Shown in pieces: positions 1 to 9,810 of a DNA stretch of 36,007 bases (position 1 is its first letter; the number at the start of each line of letters is the position of its first letter). Source of the stretch: Chara braunii (Eukaryota > Streptophyta > Charophyceae > Charales > Characeae); NCBI GenBank assembly GCA_003427395.1, contig BFEA01000083.1, positions 2,300,383-2,336,389 of the forward strand, written 5' to 3'. The notes under the pieces are model-generated. The model was not told the origin of the DNA and did no database searches. It was given only the letters and a program-made list of their open reading frames with translations. The translations under genes were made by a program, and so were the position numbers.

Positions 1-199
1 GAACCGTGCCTAAGAGTAAGGACCCAAGTAGGGGCCGGGCCGTCCAAAGGAAAGGAAGTCACGACCGTGGATGGGGGAAAAAGGAGTGGGGACGACGACC
101 AACCAATCGTGGATGCAAAAGCCACGGAAGAAAGAAGGGGGAAGAGCCTATGCCACCGAAATCGCCAAGAAAGAAAGGATCGAAGAAGTTTGAAATGAA

Positions 200-820
200 G
201 TGCACCTTGGACGAGATAGATACGGTTGCGTTTTGCGAAGGACTCTGATGCAACCAATGCAATGTACCCTTCTGGAGTACTTGGCGGCAAGCAAAAATGC
301 TAGAGACGAACTCCTGAGCATCACCAGGAAGGTGAGGATTCTGCTTGCGGGAGGGCCAACCGTTCCTGGGGATGGACCCGCCAAGGAGGAGGTACAATCC
401 TCTCAGATTACGATGGAGGAACTGCCACCAAATTTCTTCTCTGAGGAAGAAGTCAAGAAATTCTATGTACTGGGGAGCGGCCAGCTCCAAGCCGTGGTGA
501 GTGGGAAGAGGATGAGAGCCCTAGTGGATAATGGGTCCGAGTCGACCGTGTGTCGGGACTCTATAGCNAGGGAACTAGGGCTAGAAGTGGATAGGGGAGT
601 GGCCATGTCGATGGTAGTGGCAGACAACAAGCTCCAACCGACGGAGGGGGTATGTCACAACCCCTTGATTGAGGTCGCAGGAGTAGAAGCTATCGTTCCA
701 ATTTTCTCGGTAAAAGAGTGTTCTTCCGAGTTGATCCTCAGACGGACTTGGCTGAGCGCGGTCCACGCTACCACGCCGACCTTCCGGATGGAAGTCAGAC
801 CCTCTCGATCTGAAGTCTAG
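200..820 (+). pseudogene. Retropepsin-like protease fragment of the left pol remnant
   Basis: 206-codon open frame. The N-terminal part (LMQPMQCTLLEYLAASKNAR) resembles the helix that precedes the protease in many gypsy-type polyproteins. The active-site region reads ALVDNGSESTV, where the family normally has D-S/T-G. The middle residue is Asn, so catalysis is doubtful. Near the C-terminus, SSELILRRTWLSAV matches the usual protease tail (…L-I-L-G-R-P-W-L…) with an Arg for Gly and Thr for Pro change. It would process the polyprotein in an intact element. The frame ends in a stop just after the protease and the next pol segment lies in another frame, so this is a remnant. Confidence 0.7.
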
Positions 821-1052
821 AAGGAATCCGAGTGGTCCTAAGGACTGTGGACGCTAAGGATGAACGGAACCGGACCAGTGTTCCAAGTAGGAGAGAAGTC
901 CAGTCATGAGTATGCCAGGTCTGACTAGAAGAGTCCGCCTTCGTCGAGAAGGAACCTCCGGGAGATCGGGTAAAAGTCGAGGAGGTTGGGGACCGAATTA
1001 TAATCAATGGGGTCGGGTACGAGAAAAAGGATGAAGAAGAAGAATTCGGTGG

Positions 1053-1592
1053 ATGCGTGAGGCTGTCTTTTTTGGGGGAATCCCTCTAGCCGGCGGAGGT
1101 AGGAAGCATAAAACTGTGGCGGTTAAAGTAAAACCCGCCGCAGTCAGTCGGGACAGGACCGGGGAAGCAACGATATCGGAAGAGGAGATAGCCGAGGTCA
1201 TTCGAGAGCGGAAGGTGACGAAGGGACAACGGATTACGGCGGATAGATTGGCGAAGATGGACATCGGGGATGGAAACCTCACCCCCGAGGAAAGAGGGTA
1301 TATAGCCATTGTCCTGAGGGGTTGTGACAAGGCAATAGCCTTTTACGATTCGGAAAGGGGGAGGATAGACCCTCGGTATGCCAAACCCGCGAGAATCCAC
1401 ACTGCCCCCCATGTTCGGTGGAAAGATAGACCCCCGTGGAAGTACGGTCAAAAAGAAAAGGAGGAGATCGTGAACTTAATAAAAGAAAAGATCCGGACCT
1501 TCGTAGCCAAGCGTGCGAGAGCGCCTACTCCAACAAATGGTTTTTCATTAAAAAAGGGGGTAGTAACAAGCTTCAGTGGATTCAATCTCTCC
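1053..1592 (+). pseudogene. Linker and first residues of reverse transcriptase
   Basis: The open frame from 1053 contains LTPEERGYIAIVLRGCDKAI followed by a segment with DSERGRIDPRYAKPARIHT and later KEKEEIVNLIKEKIRTFVA. This is the conserved lead-in to gypsy-type RT (an R-I-x-T-x-P-H segment, then the E-x-E-E-I-V-x-L-x-K-E-K-I helix). At about 1510 the sequence moves to another frame and continues with YSNKWFFIKKGGSNKLQWIQ, the beginning of RT. It then stops matching. The polymerase palm with YxDD is absent. A strand switch in coding potential follows immediately. Confidence 0.7.
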
Positions 1593-2568
1593 GTCTTTCC
1601 TCTCTCCTTCTTAAGCTCCCCTCTTCATCCCTCCTAGGTGCCCAGCATCCCAGCCTTTCATGCGGGAATTCTTGCCCTTCTCCGATTCTTTGTTCCGTGT
1701 CCTCTTGATCTGCCCATCGGGTCTCGACAAGGAAGCCCTTCGAGGCCTCCACCGCCCTTTCTCTCACCGGCATTCGCGGGTCCACCTCCCGGTGCAAGCG
1801 TTCTTCGGTACTCGCTCGCTGACCTGCAGCTCTTTCTCCGAGAGATGTCTCCGAACTCCTTACGACCCTTCCTACTGCTTCCACCCCTTCGGTCACCCCC
1901 TTGGTTGCCTTGCTTAACCTTGCTCCCAATTCGGTATCTTTCTCGGCTTGCCCCATGCCAGTGGTCTCAGGTGGCTCCGCCTCACTCTCCATGCACCCTA
2001 TTGCTAACTTCTAGTCGCTTTTCGCGCTAGTGTCACTGTCCCGTTTTTCCGATTCGAGGTTTCCTCCTGAGCCTTCTTCTTCCTCACTTGACTCTGGATC
2101 TTTACTGCTGCCTACAGATTCCTCGCTAGTTACGGTCCACCAAGAGTCCTGCACCCGCTTCTCTTCGCAAGTTGCTAGCGCGAGATTGGCAACCTCAAGA
2201 TCGGAAATGCTCCTAACGCCTTCTTGAGAACACCGTTTAATCAACTCTCTATCCATCTCTTCGGCCTGTCCTCGAAACAAAGGCTTGATAAATTCTTCGA
2301 CTAACGCCCACCACTCGAAGTCAGTATCTTCCAGCGATTCCCAGCATCAGGTGAACAATTCGTGGCCCTTCCCCTCTCCTAGGGGGAATTTTTCAATTAC
2401 CTGCCCCCTATTATGGACCCTTCTTACTGCTACGTCGTTGGGGTAGAGCAACCGGTAGGCCCAAGCAGGGATCTCCCAGGTCCGGCTGTGAGCCGCGCGT
2501 GGAACCTCTAGCCTTCCCCGGTACTCGACCTTATCCAGCACGGGCTCTTCAGCGTCCCCCCCCCTCAA
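1582..2568 (-). pseudogene. Acidic C-terminal part of the unknown minus-strand protein
   Basis: One frame is open from 2568 to 1582 apart from two interruptions (stops near 2344 and 2008). It contains an acidic low-complexity run (DPESSEEEEGSGGNLESEK), then a long E/R/A-rich tail ending in Arg/Glu repeats (RRREERRRD) beside the strand-flip junction at about 1590. Composition resembles the disordered tail of a structural gag-like protein, but there is no Cys-His box. Confidence 0.4.
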
Positions 2569-2876
2569 CCTTCTAAGCCGATCTAGGGCTTTTCGGGCGA
2601 TACCCAGAGGGTCCTTTCCTTCAGCTAACTCGATCGCAAAAGCCTGTCTATCGTAGTGAGACAGGAAGATTTCGGCCTTTCGCGTGCGAGTACCCCCTTC
2701 GGAAGCTATCGAAAAACGAACAATTGTCTCTCACCCGTAGATCTCGAAGAACTCCGCAACACTCTCTCCTTCCTCCCTTATCTTGGGGAGGGTTACGCCA
2801 TCTCTAGCCCCTGACTTCCAAGCTCGCTCTAAGGTTCTGACGGGGTTACCCCTGTCGTACCTAATCATCAACAGAC

Positions 2877-3531
2877 TTACCTTACCCGGGCCAATCTTTC
2901 AGCCGCTTCCGCTAAAGAGTCTTCACACCTCGCTCGAGCGTTCTCGCCTAGGCCGTGTATCGTTTGTCGCAAGGCTTTTTCGTATTCTCCCGTCCTATCC
3001 CAGAACCGGGCCTCAACTAAATGCAGCCTAGCTTCGAACGGGGTTCCCAGTCGCCTGGCGTCCTCCTCGAACTTTCTCTCGACCTCTAGCATGGGAACCG
3101 CACCCCTCCCACCTCAGTAACAGAAATTGAGAACCTTGCTAATGTGGTCCAAGACCTCCTTTTCCACAAGGCCAATCGTCGGACTTCAACAAGGAATTCC
3201 TTTCTCGCTCGAGCCGCCTGGCTCTCCCCAAGCCCCAAAGCTAGTTCCGCACCTCCTTCTACCTCGACCTCAGGCCCGCCGTCCTGAGTCTCCAACTCCC
3301 AAGTTATCGAATTTGAGGTAAAGCTTGCTCTCATACTTATCTTTCTCTCGAAAGCAGCTCCTCCTTTAACTCGTCGAATATCTTAACTGTCGCTGTCTCA
3401 AGGAATTTGATCCGGTGTAAAGATCCTGGTCTGGCTCTCCTTTTCTCTTCCCAGCAGAGAGTCAGGATCCTGTACAATTCTGCCCTCACCCTCTCCAGGC
3501 CTACTAGTTCTCGTTCGTCAGGCTCGCTCAT
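2877..3531 (-). pseudogene. Charged, coiled-coil-like segment of the unknown minus-strand protein
   Basis: Three overlapping open stretches in three frames (3531-3337, 3334-3086, 3092-2877). They are rich in E, R, L and A with heptad-like spacing, for example ELVGLERVRAELYRILTLC and the E/R-rich run containing EARLHLVEARFWDRTGEYEK. The many small overlaps between frames point to short indels. A helical coiled-coil region is inferred from composition only. Confidence 0.4.
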
Positions 3532-4144
3532 GCCTCAAGTTCCTTCGCCGACATGCAATAGCGACCCGAATGAGATCCGAGGGGTCTAGCCGTTCCAAGC
3601 CTGCCTTGCAGATCTCCCCCAAGTACCTCCACGAGATGGTTGATACCCTCACGTTTCGACCCCAGCCTTCGAATGCGTAGCCCAAGTCTTCGAAGGACGA
3701 CCAATTGTCTTGATGCGGAGTTCGCAGACACCAAGACAACAGGGCGTGCATGTCTGACTTGGTGAACCGAAATTGATTCAAGATTGAGATTCTACGTTCC
3801 ACCGCTCTTTTGACCGCATCGGAGGGGTAGACTCGCTCGAAGATGAAGCGGGGGACTTCCACCGGCTTGCTGGCGATAAATAGCGGCACCTCTTCCCAAC
3901 CTGTGTATTTCACTTGATATACCCTTTCGTACTCCTGGCGAGGCCTTACTTCCTCGACTATCTTCTCTAGACGGCGTCTCACGGCGTGCACGTCTAAGAG
4001 AGGGTCCTCCCCCAATTTCAGACTTTGAATTACCTCGAGGAGCCCCTCCTTCGAAAGGAAGATCTTAGCTTCCCCGATCACTAAGCCTTTTTCACTACTC
4101 GTCGATAATCGGACAAACGCCTTTCCCCGGCGGATTTCGGACAC
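3518..4144 (-). pseudogene. Best-preserved stretch (208 codons) of the unknown minus-strand protein
   Basis: The longest uninterrupted piece of the minus-strand chain. It begins SEIRRGKAFVRLSTSSEKGL and contains YERVYQVKYTGWEEVPLF, FIFERVYPSDAVKRAVERR and LLSWCLRTPHQDNWSSFEDL, ending in an Arg-rich tail (ACRRRNLRHERA). The VYQVKYTGWEEVP segment superficially resembles a chromodomain-type V-K-W-x-G-W strand, but the aromatic-cage pattern is not convincing. Its end overlaps the next stretch (3531-3337) by a few codons in another frame, which looks like a frameshift. I cannot name a function. Confidence 0.5.
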
Positions 4145-4500
4145 CTCCGTTCGAACGGTTCATGTTGGAGCTTCCAAACTTGCCTTCGGTAGTGTGACGC
4201 GAAAAACCTCTCCTGCCTCCTCTATAGGCTCCACCAAGGCCCAAAGGGTTATCGAAATCCTTCTTATCATCACCTCATCCGAGGCTCGTACCCCCTCTGG
4301 TTAGCTACCTATTCTTCGCTGAAGATACGAGCGTAGGGGACGTCGGCGACGTGCGCCCTTACTCCTTCGAACTCTCTCAACCGCTCCAAAATCCCCACCA
4401 ATTCTCTCCCTCCAGGTACGCCCGAGTCACCACACCAGGTGTAAAGCCAGAACAACCCCGAGTCCGGACCCCAGACGATGGGCAGTCCGAAGCACCTCTA

Positions 4501-5640
4501 CTACCCTCCAGGTACTCCCGAGTTAGGCAGGGTCACATGGAATACCTTCGAGGCGCGGGGGACCTCTCCCGGTTCGGCAAACGCCACCAGTGTCCATGGT
4601 TTGGAGGTCCCTTCCTCGTAGTCCCCAACGACTAAGTCATTTGCCACCTCCCTAGCTGATTCTCGGTACCTCGTGTGTACCTCCTGGCCGGTGACCAAGC
4701 CCCTCCAGATCCCGGTCCACGTATCGTCGTCCAGAAAAACTGTCGCGTATCTCGAGAAATCTGTCGATATGCGGCGGACCACCCCTTCGCACTCCTTCCT
4801 GCCACGTCAATCTACGCGCCCTAACCCACACGTAAGCGCCTTCTTGATTAATCTCCCCTTCTCAACACTCATCCAGTAAGGCGTCACGCGAGGGTCCTCA
4901 GGGACCAGGGTCTGGCTCCCCTCACTGGCCTCTATCGTTTCGGTCGCCTCGTTGTCGCTGGGGGCGAACTTGACCATCTACCACGGCCGTCTCAACACCC
5001 ACTCGTAGTAGTTCTTCGGGGAGAGGGTAACAAACTTCTCTAGAGACCCAAACCTCCTATTAATCCCCCAGAGCTTTGTTCGAGGAGGGGCCCCGCGGCA
5101 GATACAGTGGGTGTAAAGTAGCCACAGAGCTCTAAAAGGCAGACCCAAACTCCTCCCTCTCTCTAAGAGCCTCACTATCTTATCCTCGTTTGATCCTAAG
5201 AACACAAAGCGCGGAGTCCTTACGGTCACCAGATAACTTGACCTTGGAAGCTCACCCTTCCGCGCGAATCTTTTCGCTTCTATCGCCACAAAGAAAAATT
5301 CCTTTCGGGTCCTAACTATCCACCTCCTTCTCACTTCTCTCGCTTCCTGGAGCAATAGCTCCAGCCCACCCCCTTGGCCTAGGACCTAGGGTACCACGAT
5401 CCTCGCCCAAGCGACTGGTTCGATGAAGATTATAGCGGTGACTTTGAGGCCTATCCCGGTCGCTTTCTCCCTCACTTCCTCAGACTCTATCCACACGAAA
5501 TTTTTCCCCGTACTGACATCTCCACCCTCCAATCTCCTCCAATCGGGGACCCCCCCGTTACTCGGGACCAGGCTACAAATGCCTCTCTCGTCTAAAGGGG
5601 ACTTGACAAAACGACCGAGCTCTTTGTCAAAATGAACCAT
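4501..5640 (-). pseudogene. Central part of the unknown minus-strand protein
   Basis: Three open stretches share one frame (5640-5386, 5355-4978, 4782-4501), interrupted only by stops. The 5355-4978 piece contains RTRKEFFFVAIEAKRFARKG, then TPRFVFLGSNEDKIVRLLER and a Trp/Tyr-rich end (NYYEWVLRRPW). It has a mixed hydrophobic/charged pattern typical of a folded domain. The 4782-4501 piece includes DDDTWTGIWRGLVTGQEVHT. No catalytic motif is apparent. Frame sharing over more than a kilobase supports a formerly continuous coding region. Confidence 0.45.
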
Positions 5641-5797
5641 TCATCCTAAAACACTTTTTGGCGGATTCCAAACACCCTTTGGTAACAGTAACCCCGCCCG
5701 CCTTCGCTGTCTCTCTCTGATTCCAAGGAGATCCTCTCGCGAATCCGGTCAGCCCTAACCCCGTACGACACTGGGTATCCACACAATGGGTGAAGTA

Positions 5798-6383
5798 CTA
5801 GTGGAGTGACCAAAAGGACAATCCTTTCCTTCTCTCCCGCCTAATCGATTTTACGACCTTCTCGTACGCAGCCCCTTCCCCACACACTCTCCGGAAGACG
5901 AAGGATGGGAAGATGGCTTGTACACATCCCGTAGCGCGAGGGTACTCCTCGTCCCGAGCACAAGTTACCCGCAAGCGGATCGGCAGATGGTGCCGAAGGG
6001 GCACTTCCTCAAAAACCGGTTTTAGAATAGGCCCTACTCGCACCTCCCAATGATCCGCCCGATACCACCCTAGTGCCCAGTGGGTGATGTATTCCACCCC
6101 GGCCTCTCGACTCAAGTAGACCGTGCCTTCCGCATAAATCGCTGTCTGTCGGGCCTTCCCCCCGTTCCGAGGTCTACTCCTGATCCACTGATCCCCCTCC
6201 CAAATTCCTACGGCGAACCGCGCCCAGAAAAAAAACTCCCTTTTCGAGTTCCACGCCCCTCTCGCGCCCGGCCAAATATCTCTCAGTACGGTGGTCTAAG
6301 GGAACACTGAAGCACTCTCTCTCCTTGTGAAGGTCGGCCTTTTCGATTTGGATTCTACCACTTGCTTGTACAATCCTAACCAT
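5798..6383 (-). pseudogene. Segment of the unknown minus-strand protein after the duplicated modules
   Basis: Two open stretches in different frames: 6383-6174, with a basic and charged composition, and 6115-5798, which begins SREAGVEYITHWALGWYRAD and ends in a basic patch (RRERRKG). A frameshift lies between 6174 and 6115. No family recognised. Its position between the repeated module and the 5640-4501 block, on the same strand, is the reason for treating it as part of one protein. Confidence 0.4.
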
Positions 6384-6419
6384 GCCCTTCCTGGCTTTGG
6401 ACCACCTCCTCGGTGATCC

Positions 6420-6680
6420 CTACCAATACCCTCCAACCGTCCGACCGTCAAGATACGCTTCTGGTATCATGGGGGCAGGTCGCTTCCCTCGTCGGAAGGT
6501 CCGGTAACCCAGTGTATAGAAATACCGGATCCCGTTATTTCCTAAAAGCTCTCTCTCTAGTTGAGCGTGAACAACAGCCTCTTCCCAGCTACTGAAGAAG
6601 TCCTCCCCCTGATCCGCCCCTTCTTCTACATAGAGTGCGATATCAAAATCCCCGGTCCATAGATAAAAATTGTAACATCA
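6420..6680 (-). pseudogene. Duplicated module, copy A (second copy in reading direction)
   Basis: Homologous to the module at 6780-7040 and open in one frame from about 6677 to a TAG at 6420-6422. Blocks in order: YLWTGDFDIALYVEEGADQG, EDFFSSWEEA, an ERE helix, LGYRTF, and PAPMIPEAYLD. After the stop the same frame continues as the open stretch 6383-6174, so the stop is probably a decay mutation rather than a true end. The tandem arrangement suggests an ancient internal duplication in the parent protein. Confidence 0.55.
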
Positions 6681-6779
6681 CACATCTACACCCCCACAAC
6701 TACCCACGCTAATGCCTGCCGGCTCAACCTCTCGAACTTGTAGGCTCATAGGCTCCCTACTCCCCCACTATCTCCTCTA

Positions 6780-7040
6780 TGATTGCAACCAGTGGTCCCC
6801 ACCCGTCCGATCTGTCGAGATAGGCGTCCGGAATTACGGGCACGGGTCGCCCGTTCCTAGGTCCGGTACCCCAGAGCGTAGTACCTAAACCCGTATGCTC
6901 TCACCTCTTCTCTTTCCATGCGAGAGTGGTCGATTGCCTCCTCCCATCCGCAGAGGAAATCCTCCCCTTGATCCTGTCCTCCCTCTACGTAAACGACAAC
7001 GTCAAAATCCCCCGCCCACAGACGAAAAGTTAACACCACA
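6780..7040 (-). pseudogene. Duplicated module, copy B (first copy in reading direction)
   Basis: Reads FRLWAGDFDVVVYVEGG, then DQGEDF, a GWEEA segment, EREE and YYALGYRT before a stop. One base out of frame it continues as RPVPVIPDAYLD. The second copy at 6420-6680 has the same order of blocks (LWTGDFD, YVEEG, DQGEDF, SWEEA, ERE, LGYRTF, RPAPMIPEAYLD), so the two are clearly homologous protein modules. The offset between equivalent blocks is about 360 bases. Shared residues include GDFD, YVE, DQGEDF, WEEA and LGYRT. No known domain is recognised. The frame break between LGYRT and the P-x-I-P block is specific to this copy. Confidence 0.55.
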
Positions 7041-8967
7041 CGTCGACTCCTTCGTAACTAGTCCCTTCCGGATCTGCCTCCAGAGTCGTATGCTCACCCT
7101 AATCAATAAAAGTCTCTCTTGTTTTCCTTACTTTTGGTTACTCGAGAGACCACCCCTACCTTGCAAGGAGAAGGTGCCTGTGAGCCTAGCAGGATCACAT
7201 GGACCCGAGAAGGAACACCCTCTCACTCGGCTACCTTCCTATCCTCCCCCGCTGAGAGGTCCTCCCACTTCCAAGTATAGGGACTAGCCACGAACAGAAG
7301 TTATCCCCGAAGAAGGGTGGCAACCCCCACCTCGGAGTCGGACCGAAGTCACACACCAGTGCCCTATGTCCCCCACCGAACCGACCTCTAGTCCTAAGTT
7401 AGCCTATCCAGCACCACGCCCCTACTCGGCCCACCTCGAGCATGGAGTTACCCGGGTCCCAGGACTTTTATCCACCTATTAATCAATGATCGCTAGCCTA
7501 TCTATTCCATCCCATTTTCCTCCTTGGATCGTGAACTCTTCTCACTCCCTTCCCTCCTTCCTTTTCCCCACCGCCTGACTCTTTTCTCTCTTGGAATCAG
7601 AGTATCTTATCGAGGTATAAAAAAAATGGGGCGGGGAAGTAAAAATCCACGCCGCCGCTCTCGCGACGGATAGGACTTTCTCTTATTCCCTCTAAGAAAG
7701 CAATTATATATACAATTACAATCAATTCAATAAATACAGTCGCAGAATCTATTGAATTTAAATTAAATTAAAGACTTCCAAATAATAACCAAATCGCCCC
7801 CTAAGTATGGAAGGCCGAAGGCGCAAGAGCGCTCTTTTGTTTGATTGAGAGAATTCTCGCGTAAAGTCTCTGAGGATCCCAAACAGCTCGGCGGTCGCTG
7901 GCTAGGGCGAGCGGCCATACTTTTTTGTGGTTTCCTGCTGATAACCTACTTGTCCCAATGTATTGGCTATCTTTAATACGCACCTTGTAGTCTTCGTTTC
8001 CTCTAGTACTCGTTATCATAATCCCAATAGTCCCCAAGTTCTGAGTCCCAGAAATCGGTGAGACACCGGTCCACCCAAGACCCGGCCTCCGAGCCTTCCC
8101 CCGTTACGTTCTCAAACCCCTAATCGTCCCCCTCTTCCGAACTCTTGGCCAGATTTGACACCCCTTCCCCCCCTTTCTCGTCGTGAGTCGAGGGCCTTCC
8201 CACTCTAGATCTCCTTCTCTCGACACCACCCCTCTCTTCCGAACCCTTGTTTCCCTTCCCTGCTACCACGGGTCTCGCCATTAGTCCATGAGGATCGAGG
8301 ACAATAGGCAACGCCCTTTCCCTCGAAATTAAACCCCTTGGGTCCCACACAAAAGGTACCCCTGGCCCCTCTCGAACCCCCCTTCCTTCTCTCCCTAGTG
8401 TCCACTATCTCTTCCCCACGTGCGAACCCACTCGCACAATTCCCCCGGACGGCTCTTCCCCCCCCCTCTTTGATTGTTTTTCACCCTCATTCAAACTCCA
8501 CAAGCAAACTCTTTTACCCTCTTAATTTGTAGATTTTCTCGAAGCAAACACACAAAAATATCCCACCTCCCAACAAGGATCTGACCTGGATTTTCGGAAG
8601 TCGTAAGCAAGGCCGAAGTCGCAAGTGGGGCTGGCGCGGACCTGCAAAATCAAGAAATTTCAATACCCCAAGCCCCCCATACAGAAAATAAGGCCTCAAT
8701 ACAGCCCAACAACCCCTCCACACAGAAAATAAGGCCTCAACTGAACACACTCCCAGAGTCGCCCAAGAAAGTTGTCGTCGAAAAATTTGTTGTGAAAAAA
8801 GTCGTGGTCGAAAGTCGCTGCCAAAAGGTGCCGAGGAACGTCGATGCCGAAAAACCGCCGAAAACGTTGATGTTGATATCAAGAAAAGAACCCTCCGCCA
8901 CCTGTCCCGCACGTCCTCCTTCAACCCGCAGACCTTGAGCCAGCCAAGGCCGTGGGAGGAAGCTCAT
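7041..8967 (-). other. Non-coding leader between the tRNA-Asp primer site and the minus-strand ORF
   Basis: About 1.9 kb with no convincing coding region on either strand. In minus orientation it lies directly after the primer binding site, where an LTR element has its untranslated leader. It is AT-rich at 7690-7790 and CT-rich elsewhere. A 19-base repeat (ACAGAAAATAAGGCCTCAA) occurs at 8681-8699 and again at 8722-8740. At 8770-8880 there is a degenerate repeat of GTCG-x-x-GAAAA type. A plus-strand TATAAAAAAAA run at 7616-7625 is noted without further support as a promoter. Confidence 0.4.
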
Positions 8968-8984
8968 CCCCGGCAACGACGCCA
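8968..8984 (-). promoter_or_regulatory. tRNA-Asp primer binding site of a minus-oriented LTR element
   Basis: The minus strand reads TGGCGTCGTTGCCGGGG, which is complementary to the 3' end of plant-type tRNA-Asp (CCCCGGCAACGGCGCCA) with one mismatch at 8979. The plus strand next to it continues AATT then TGTCCGG, so in minus orientation an LTR ending in CA (at 8988) is followed by a 3-base spacer and then the primer site. This is the standard layout at the 5' LTR/leader border. It fixes the orientation of the element covering the left part of the window. Confidence 0.8.
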
Positions 8985-9483
8985 ATTTGTCCGGTCCTTT
9001 CTCGCACTCTCACGGCTTGGCCCTACAGCTAGGCTTTCCAGCCGTCGAAGGAGTCCCCCCCCCTTTTTCTCGGTGCCAACAGCTCGTTCGCTTGGCCCCG
9101 ACCGCCCTCGAAAGCCCCCCCCCGACTACCCCCACTCTTCACCTCTCGGCGCTCGCAGGTGGAGTTCGCGCGAGGACTCGCCAGGACCGCTTCTAGGTAC
9201 TCAGAACGCTTGTATACTGACTTTGAACGGTTATCCTGAGCTCGACCGAGGCCCTGAGTATCGATGAATTGTGTCTTCCTGTCTCTCTCTCTCTCCTTTT
9301 TCCTCCCCCTCTCTCTTTTTCACTCTCCCCCGGTTCCCCTTTTTCTCGAGGCTCGAAACGTAAGTGGGTTGACGCCTGCCGAGAGTCCGAGTCTCGCACG
9401 AGCGCTGAGGTTCGTGAGTGCCCCGAACGAGACCAAAAAAGAAAAATCAGATTGCCAAGGAGGGAAAAAAGGGGAATTCTACG

Positions 9484-9810
9484 CCTGAAATCGTTTCGGC
9501 GCCAGCAATATACAGAAGTTCTGAGTCCAATAGTAGAATCAACTGAGGTTCGTATGTATGCGGAACGAAACCGAAAATTCATAATACCCAAAAAAAAAAA
9601 AAAAGGAAAAAGTCGAAGCCTGAAGTGGTACGACGCCAGCGCCTCACAAGAGTTCTGAGTCCAATAGTTGAATCAATTGAAGCTCGAAACCGAAATTCAA
9701 ATTACAAAAGAGAAAAAAAAGAAGAAGTCGAAGCCTGAAGCGGTTCGACGCCAGCATCATACAAGAGTTCTGAGTCCACCGGTTAGATCAACTGAGGCCC
9801 AACGGGTTCG
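9484..9810 (+). repeat. Imperfect tandem repeat, three units of about 115-135 bp
   Basis: Three units start at 9484, 9619 and 9734 with the shared core CCTGAAG-x-GGTT-CGACGCCAGC, then AGTTCTGAGTCCA and ATCAACTGAGG. The first two end in poly-A/GAAA tracts of different length, which explains the uneven period. Weaker relatives occur upstream near 9200-9260 and 9366-9430. It lies within the putative LTR. Confidence 0.8.

Larger units (their letters stand above)
6..1592 (+). mobile_element. Decayed Ty3/gypsy-type pol fragment (pre-protease, protease, RT start)
   Basis: A plus-strand retrotransposon coding region broken into several frames. Open stretches at 6-248, 200-820, 1053-1637 and 1436-1590 follow each other in the order expected of a gypsy-type pol: a pre-protease segment, an aspartic protease, a linker and the beginning of reverse transcriptase. 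Frame changes are needed near 200-248, between 820 and 1050, and near 1510. Homology stops abruptly at about 1590, where CT-rich DNA begins that codes on the opposite strand. No RT catalytic motif, RNase H or integrase follows. One N occurs at 568. Assignment rests on motif recognition; the exact clade is not determined. Confidence 0.75.
1582..7040 (-). pseudogene. Long decayed minus-strand ORF of unknown family, probably internal to an LTR element
   Basis: Between 7040 and 1582 nearly all open stretches of coding character are on the minus strand and follow one another with small gaps: 7039-6857, 6677-6420, 6383-6174, 6115-5798, 5640-5386, 5355-4978, 4782-4501, 4144-3518, 3531-3337, 3334-3086, 3092-2877, 2568-2347, 2280-2011, 1992-1582. 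Several neighbours share a frame and are separated only by single stops (5640 to 4501; 2568 to 1582; 6677 to 6174). This is the pattern of one protein of roughly 1800 residues broken by stops and small indels. The sequence is rich in E, R, W and Y and looks protein-like. I recognise no family: no zinc knuckle, no RT, protease or integrase motif. It lies downstream of a minus-strand tRNA-Asp primer site, so it could be a giant gag or extra ORF of that element. Confidence 0.5.

Noticed and set aside
7616-7625. TATA-box promoter on the plus strand
   Set aside because: TATAAAAAAAA has no gene downstream on that strand; it sits in the leader of a minus-oriented element.
9484-9810. CRISPR-like array
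   Set aside because: Units are 115-135 bp imperfect tandem repeats without regular unique spacers, in a eukaryotic transposon context.
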